The notes under the pieces were generated by a model that did no database searches, was not told where the DNA came from, and worked only from the letters and a program-made list of their open reading frames with translations. From Anaeromyces robustus (lineage: Eukaryota > Neocallimastigomycota > Neocallimastigomycetes > Neocallimastigales > Neocallimastigaceae), in assembly GCA_002104895.1 (NCBI GenBank), contig MCFG01000286.1:50001-65000 (forward strand): a stretch of 15,000 nt of DNA, in the 5' to 3' direction. Positions within the stretch are counted from its first letter, which is position 1; the number at the start of each line of letters is the position of its first letter. Of this stretch, positions 10,311 through 15,000 are shown one piece after another. Made by a program: the position numbers and the translations under genes.

Positions 10311-10354
<44 letters not shown>
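10311..10354. repeat. 44-base poly(A) run preceded by AATAAA
   Basis: An unbroken run of 44 A follows AATAAAGCT directly. The AATAAA next to a long A run resembles the 3' end of a retroposed transcript, but the signal normally lies 10-30 bases before the cleavage site and homopolymers are common here. Chance slippage is the simpler reading. Confidence 0.85.
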
Positions 10355-10356
<2 letters not shown>

Positions 10357-10580
10357 TTAATATTATTTTACATGAAATATGGAAAGAAAAAGTTAGTTAA
10401 AATATATTATGAATATAAAAGAAAATTATAACTGATGTTGAAGAAAAACTTTTTTTATAAATCAACCAGATAAAGGATATAGCCTTAAACCAATAATATT
10501 ATATATATTTTCAAAATTTTTTAATAGGTAGATAATTGTAATAAAGATTTGAAAAACATAATACTGTAATTATATAAGAC

Positions 10581-10627
<47 letters not shown>
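10581..10627. repeat. (TAA)n microsatellite, about 15 units
   Basis: There are 47 bases of uninterrupted TAA repeat, followed by GTGGTGTGTG (10628-10637), a short GT-rich patch. It is non-coding. Confidence 0.9.
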
Positions 10628-10709
10628 GTGGTGTGTGAAAATTATGATAGACAATGAATAAAGAAATAAAGATGTTTCTTTTTTTTCCCCATTTTATAAT
10701 ATAAAAAAA

Positions 10710-10880
10710 ATGGGAAGAAAAAAAGAAAAAAGGATAAAAAATAATAATAAATTATAATATTATAAAATATGGGAAGAAAAAAAGAAACTATGTTAAAAAT
10801 AATAATTATACATATAATGAAATATGTCATTTTGTAATAGAAAAATATGTTAAACATAATAATTATACATATAATGAAAT
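10710..10880. repeat. Minisatellite with three diverged copies of 55-59 bp
   Basis: Copies lie at 10710-10768, 10769-10823 and 10824-10880. The first two share an identical 19-base head, ATGGGAAGAAAAAAAGAAA. The last two share a 37-base tail block (10789-10825 and 10846-10882) with one mismatch. Copy 1 has a recognisably related but diverged tail, and copy 3 has a different head. This pattern suggests tandem duplication followed by replacement of one head. Confidence 0.75.
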
Positions 10881-11010
10881 ATCCTTTCTATTTTATTTCC
10901 ATGATTTTATTTATAAAAATATATATTGTATATAATTTATAGTTTTTATCATAAATTTTAACTCTTTATATTTTTATTATAATCATGACCATATTTTCTA
11001 TTACAAAATG
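10828..11010. repeat. Inverted repeat, 17-bp perfect core arms, 149-base spacer
   Basis: CATTTTGTAATAGAAAA (10828-10844) is the exact reverse complement of 10994-11010. Weaker pairing continues on both sides (TATG with CATA, ATAT with ATAT) with small offsets. The left arm is the unusual head of the third minisatellite copy. It could be a decayed mobile element end or a foldback. Confidence 0.7.
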
Positions 11011-11074
11011 ATATAACATAAATTTTTATGAGTATTAAAAGATTTTAAGGTTTAAAAAGAAAAAATAATTGAAT

Positions 11075-11131
11075 ATATAAATAACTGTTATAAATATATA
11101 TATATTATTTAATTATAACAGTTATTTATAT
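11075..11131. repeat. Perfect inverted repeat: 18-bp arms, 21-base loop
   Basis: The left arm ATATAAATAACTGTTATA (11075-11092) is the exact reverse complement of 11114-11131. The loop is AT-only. The arms contain non-repetitive sequence (AACTGTTA), which makes chance less likely than for plain TA repeats. Confidence 0.9.
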
Positions 11132-11335
11132 TTTATATATATATATATAAAAATAATATTATATTAATTATATTATAAATATATACTACTGTGTAATATA
11201 TCTCAATGAATAATGTCTAAGGAGAAAATGTGAATGAAATTATTAGATTAAGAAACATAATAAAACAAACAAAGTAAAACCCATTCATGACCATTTCTCC
11301 ATTGAAGATAAATTATAAAAATTAATAATATTAAT

Positions 11336-11381
11336 AATCTTATTAATAAATTAAAGGTTTTTTTAATTTATTAATAAGATT
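11336..11381. repeat. Perfect hairpin: 20-bp arms, 6-base loop
   Basis: The left arm (11336-11355, AATCTTATTAATAAATTAAA) and right arm (11362-11381) are exact reverse complements around the loop GGTTTT. Outside the arms, pairing resumes after one mismatch. In RNA this would be a stable-length stem for a small-RNA precursor or terminator-like structure, though its A/U content makes it weak. Confidence 0.9.
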
Positions 11382-11550
11382 TATAATTGTAATGATCTTT
11401 TTCGTTAAATATTAATGATTTGTTTCTTTTTTTTTTTTTTTTTAGAATAATAAAATAAAATTAAAAGATATATATACTGAAAATAATAAAAATTAGTAAT
11501 ATGATAAAAAAAAATTTTAAAACTATTTTTATAATATATAAATAAATAAA

Positions 11551-11570
11551 CACAACACAACACAACACAT
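11551..11570. repeat. CACAA pentanucleotide repeat, four copies
   Basis: CACAA is repeated three times and followed by CACAT. It is a rare C-containing repeat in this region, and it is non-coding. Confidence 0.85.
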
Positions 11571-12006
11571 AACACAAAATATTTTAAAATAAAATTAAAT
11601 GAATGAATGAAATAATTAATATATAAAAAATTAGATATTTTTTTTTTAATAAATAATTTTTATTTTTTAATTTTGCGTTTTTCTTTTTTTTTTTTTTTTT
11701 TTTTTTTCCTTTATATTTATATATATATATATAAATAATATAAAATAAAAAAAAAATGAATAAATAAATAAATAAATACAGTAATAATAGATATTATTTT
11801 GAATTTTTTAAAATTTTTTTTTGAACTATAAAATATCAATCTTTTTAAAACAAAATTTTTGGTTGAAATATTTTTTATCTATATAGATATGTAATCTATT
11901 TCAATTTTTTTTTTTCTTATTGTTATTGTTATTTTTTCTTATTAATATATCTATTATTTTATATTTATTTTTATGTGTAATTCTATATGTAATTCTATTT
12001 AATTTT

Positions 12007-12033
12007 AATTTTTAATTTTTAATTTTTAATTTT
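12007..12033. repeat. AATTTTT heptamer repeat, about four copies
   Basis: Three full AATTTTT units and a shorter fourth lie in tandem. The sequence just before has TGTAATTCTA twice with a 12-base period. It is non-coding. Confidence 0.8.
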
Positions 12034-12666
12034 ATTTCTATTTGTATTTCTACTTTTTTTTTTTTATCAACTTTTTTACTTTTTTACTATTTATTTTATT
12101 TATAAATTAATAATAATTTATAAATATAAATTAATAATATTGGTATGGTATAATGCAACTAATAGATTTTAGTTACCTAATATTTATAATTAATTTTTAT
12201 CTATGTTATATTATTATTATATTATTAAAATTTTCTATTTTAAATAAATAAATAATTAATTAATTATTTTAATTTTTAATAATAATTATATTTTTTATAT
12301 GCAAAGGTGTAAAAATATATATAATGATAAATGAAAAAAACTATTATATTATATTTTTTTTTAAAACATAAAAAAAAAAAAAAAAAAAAGAAAGAAAGAA
12401 AGAAGAAGATTTCATTAAATATAAAATTTAAAAAGAATAATAATAATTATTATATTATATATTATGTATATTTTTTTATATTAAATTTATATATAAATAT
12501 AATGATAGGTAATAATAGGAAGTTTATTATGCTTTTTTTTTTTTTATTATTATTATTATTATTCATTTGTTTTTGTTTTTGTTTTGATCGGGTTTGATTT
12601 GATCTTTTTTTTTTTTTTTTGTTAGTTGATTCATTTTTTTGTTCTTTGTTCTTCGGTTTTTATTTT

Positions 12667-12672
12667 TTTATT
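12667..12672 (-). promoter_or_regulatory. Possible poly(A) signal for the Stealth gene
   Basis: TTTATT on the plus strand reads AATAAA on the coding strand, about 46 bases past the stop codon, a plausible distance. The hexamer is frequent by chance in DNA this AT-rich. Confidence 0.3.
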
Positions 12673-12709
12673 TTTTACCTTTCATTTTCGGATTTTAGTA
12701 ATTTTTTTT

Positions 12710-12719
12710 CTCTCTCTCT
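12710..12719. repeat. (CT)5 repeat overlapping the stop codon of the Stealth gene
   Basis: On the coding strand the sequence reads GAT TAG AGAGAGAG: the TAG stop (12720-12718) runs directly into a GA dinucleotide repeat. It is the only CT/GA microsatellite I see in the window. Confidence 0.85.
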
Positions 12720-15000
12720 AATCTTCATAAGATGATTTTTTATTATATAATGTATTAAATAAACTTATTAAATTATTAATTTGATTTGAATTTAATAAAA
12801 TTTTTTTACTATCTTTTTCAAAACTAAAGAACAATTTTGATGAATCATTAATCTTTTTAAGAATATTATTATTATTATTACTATCAATAGCAGCAGTAGT
12901 AGCAGCGTCAGATAATGATATATTAAGAAGTAATGTATCATTAGCAATTATAGAAGAAGTAATATCAAATCCATAAAATTTAACGGTTCTATCTTTATTA
13001 AGAATTGGTAATTCAGCATCTTTAACTTTTCCATAACCTGTAACAAAATCTGGATAATAAGGTTGAGCTGTACCATAAACATTATAATTTGTAATTAAAT
13101 ACATTGGTAAAATTTCTGGTTTATTCTTTTTACTATTGAAATTAATATCTTCTTGATATAATTTACGTACTGGATCAAATAAATCACGATATAATGGAAT
13201 TGGTGCATTTTCTAAATATCTATAAGTTGGAATATAATTTTTTCCAAAATACTCTTTAATAAGGGTATAAGTTGAGAAAAATGATAGATCATTAGTTTTA
13301 GCTTTTTTTATTTCATTATCAGTTAAAGGTTTACCAAAATTATATTTTGGAGTAAAATCTTCTCCAAAGAATAAACGTGGATGAACATAATTAATAAAGA
13401 AACTATCATTATTTAAATAAATAAATTTTTCAGATATTCCAGGTAATTTATCTAAATACATTTCTATTGCAAGTTTTTTATTGATATTTTCATTTGATAG
13501 AATTGTTTCTGGAATAATATCTTCTTGATTAACGATTTTAACATTTTTATGTTTGATTTTCAATTGATCATCATCAGAAATTTTTTCCTCTGTTACAATA
13601 TAAATAGTACCATCAAACCATGGTAAATATCTTTCAATTGAACGTAATGAATATTTTATTGTATTTAATTTTATCATATTTTGAGATTCTTTATTATTAC
13701 TATTACTATTACTATCATTTTCATAAATATATACTATTGAAATAGATTTCGCCCATTGCCATTCCTTTTCTAATGAATTACCTTTATAATTTAAAAGAAA
13801 ATCAATTTCATTCTTTTCTCTTTTACTCATAGTATCATTCTTATGTCCAGAAAGGGCTTTCTTATCATCTAAATATTTTTCAATAACACCTAATTTATAA
13901 TTTTCAAAAATTTCATTATATTTACTAATACTACTTTTAAAATCATAAAATTTAGGTAAATTTTCAATGACACTTTCAGAATATTTATCAATTTTTTTAA
14001 GTTTTATTAAAAGTTCCTTTTCCAATTCAATATATTCCTTTTTTTCAAATGGTGATGGTTTTGGATATCTAGTAATCATATATTTAGAAAATTCAAACAA
14101 TGACTTATCTTCAGTATATAAATCATTAAAATTATACATTAATAAATTAGCATTTGAATTATATAATCTAAAGTAACCATTGTTTCTTCTAGAATTATCT
14201 GTTATTTTACCATACTTAATAAAGAAATCACCAACTTTAGGACTTTGAACTTCACAACCATATTTTTTAATTGTTCTATTGGATGGTAATACATAACCTG
14301 GAAATTTTTTTGCTTTTCCATCACCACCAAGTTTATTTGGAAAATCTTTATGTTGCGTAGCATATTGCATAAAGGCTTGATAAAGGTAAATAACTTGTGG
14401 TTTAAATGGATTTCTAAATTTATCTGAACAAACAGGTCTTAATTCTTTTTCAAAGAGTTGACGGAAAGGTTCAAATAAATCTCGATAAAAAACATACCCT
14501 GAATGATATAAATCACGATATTTAAAATTACTATATAAATATTCTTTTACAAGTTTATAAGTAGAATACTTTATTACATGAAAAATTTCATGCATATCAT
14601 TTTTTTCAAGAATTTGATTAATTTTATTTTCGTTAAATTTTGTTATATAACGTCTGTATACTTTTGGATAAAAATCCTTACTCGTAAAAAAGAAGCATGG
14701 ATGAACATAATTATTTGCAAAAAAGTCATCATTGAAATAAACAAAACGTTCAGTAATTCCAGGAATTTTATCAAGAAAGAGTTCTATTGTTGAAGCATCA
14801 TAAGAAGGTGGAACATGTTCAGGAAATATATCATTATGAAATACCATTTTAATTCTAGGATTACTAGTATCTAACCATTCTGGTACTTGTTGACCTGTAA
14901 GAATAAAAATAGTTCCTCTATGCCATGGTAAATACTTTTCTAATGAACGAATAGAATAACGAAGTTCATCAGCTGAACGATCTCTACTACTAACTTCTCT
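12718..15000 (-). CDS. Stealth-family hexose-1-phosphate transferase with two tandem Stealth modules, 5' end outside window
   Basis: The frame is open from the window edge to a TAG stop (760 visible residues, numbered here from 15000). Stealth proteins transfer sugar-1-phosphate from a nucleotide sugar onto glycans; animal GlcNAc-1-phosphotransferase alpha/beta and bacterial capsule polymerases belong to the family. Module A (1 to about 320) has CR2 with DELRYSIRSLEKYLPW (11-26), TGQQVPEWL (35-43), HNDIFPE (55-61) and the NDD motif (90-92). CR3 has H166 and YRDLF (172-176), and CR4 ends in YPKPSPFEK (312-320). Its CR1 must lie upstream of the window. After a charged linker (about 321-410), module B repeats the plan: a degenerate CR1 (ISIVYIYENDS, 420-430), SLRSIERYLPW (451-461), NND (530-532), YRDLF (604-608) and a degenerate CR4 (YNKKSSYED, 752-760). 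Module B has lost several conserved residues. Eukaryotic relatives act in the Golgi, but the N-terminal targeting region is not visible. The methionine at 14847 is internal, because module A begins before it. The substrate is unknown. Confidence 0.95.
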   Translation of the reverse strand, partial: REVSSRDRSADELRYSIRSLEKYLPWHRGTIFILTGQQVPEWLDTSNPRIKMVFHNDIFPEHVPPSYDASTIELFLDKIPGITERFVYFNDDFFANNYVHPCFFFTSKDFYPKVYRRYITKFNENKINQILEKNDMHEIFHVIKYSTYKLVKEYLYSNFKYRDLYHSGYVFYRDLFEPFRQLFEKELRPVCSDKFRNPFKPQVIYLYQAFMQYATQHKDFPNKLGGDGKAKKFPGYVLPSNRTIKKYGCEVQSPKVGDFFIKYGKITDNSRRNNGYFRLYNSNANLLMYNFNDLYTEDKSLFEFSKYMITRYPKPSPFEKKEYIELEKELLIKLKKIDKYSESVIENLPKFYDFKSSISKYNEIFENYKLGVIEKYLDDKKALSGHKNDTMSKREKNEIDFLLNYKGNSLEKEWQWAKSISIVYIYENDSNSNSNNKESQNMIKLNTIKYSLRSIERYLPWFDGTIYIVTEEKISDDDQLKIKHKNVKIVNQEDIIPETILSNENINKKLAIEMYLDKLPGISEKFIYLNNDSFFINYVHPRLFFGEDFTPKYNFGKPLTDNEIKKAKTNDLSFFSTYTLIKEYFGKNYIPTYRYLENAPIPLYRDLFDPVRKLYQEDINFNSKKNKPEILPMYLITNYNVYGTAQPYYPDFVTGYGKVKDAELPILNKDRTVKFYGFDITSSIIANDTLLLNISLSDAATTAAIDSNNNNNILKKINDSSKLFFSFEKDSKKILLNSNQINNLISLFNTLYNKKSSYED

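Larger units (their letters stand above)
8213..12717. other. Gene-free non-coding sequence with repeats and hairpins, up to the Stealth gene
   Basis: No credible gene was found on either strand. 8213-8425 is ATT-rich. 9580-10110 and 10380-10530 are somewhat less repetitive and may hold decayed sequence. 10311-10354 is a 44-base A run, and 10581-10627 is an AAT repeat. 10710-11381 carries a minisatellite and three inverted repeats. 11551-12033 has short tandem repeats. The end next to 12718 should include the 3' UTR of the minus-strand Stealth gene. Confidence 0.65.

Noticed and set aside
10642-10857. 71-codon minus-strand open frame
   Set aside because: It is made of low-complexity T/A sequence and overlaps the three-copy minisatellite, which explains it fully.
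12331-12597. 88-codon plus-strand open frame
   Set aside because: Poly-Lys from an A run followed by poly-Phe/Leu from T runs. It lies just downstream of the Stealth gene on the opposite strand and has no protein-like segment.
13967-14176. 69-codon plus-strand open frame
   Set aside because: It is antisense to the strong Stealth coding frame and has no features of its own.
14578-14793. 71-codon plus-strand open frame
   Set aside because: It is antisense to Stealth module A, including the NDD motif region; a shadow of that gene.
14845-14847. Methionine codon at 14847 as the start of the Stealth gene
   Set aside because: The frame stays open to 15000 and the upstream codons encode essential Stealth CR2 sequence (DELRYSIRSLEKYLPW, TGQQVPEWL), so this Met is internal.

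Overview
The window is eukaryotic DNA of extreme AT content. Two clear protein-coding genes, both on the minus strand and without visible introns, sit at its ends. Lines sampled from the genes run about 23-32% GC; lines from the rest run about 0-10% GC and are dominated by A and T homopolymers, AAT/ATT microsatellites and short tandem repeats. Two groups of organisms fit: anaerobic gut fungi (Neocallimastigomycota) and dictyostelid amoebae. I lean towards an anaerobic fungus because 10 kb separate the two genes, whereas Dictyostelium genes are usually packed a few hundred bases to about 1 kb apart. This is inference, not a match to a database.

Layout. 1-1373 is non-coding sequence downstream of gene 1 and contains a perfect 27-bp-arm hairpin (167-225). 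1374-2603 (minus) encodes a 409-residue protein with seven predicted membrane spans, an outside N terminus and a Ser/Asn/Thr-rich cytoplasmic tail, so it has GPCR-like topology without a family I can name. 2604-12717 is a 10.1-kb stretch in which I find no credible gene. It is T-rich on the plus strand to about 4.4 kb, A-rich from about 4.73 to 8.2 kb, and mixed after that. It holds palindromes and hairpins (4374-4415, 7785-7804, 11075-11131, 11336-11381), a three-copy minisatellite (10710-10880) whose last copy pairs with sequence 150 bp away, several 7-10 bp tandem repeats, a 44-base poly(A) run, and some small islands of higher GC (for example 7021-7115). 12718-15000 (minus) is the 3' part of a gene whose 5' end lies outside the window. 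It encodes a Stealth-family hexose-1-phosphate transferase with two tandem Stealth modules; the first looks catalytically intact, and the second keeps the fold signatures but has lost several conserved residues.

The two genes show no operon-like or functional link. The glycan-phosphate enzyme probably acts in the secretory pathway and the seven-span protein probably sits in a membrane, but nothing here ties them together. The most informative observation is the paired active/degenerate Stealth architecture. The hairpins and the structured repeat cluster at 10.7-11.4 kb are the best non-coding leads.
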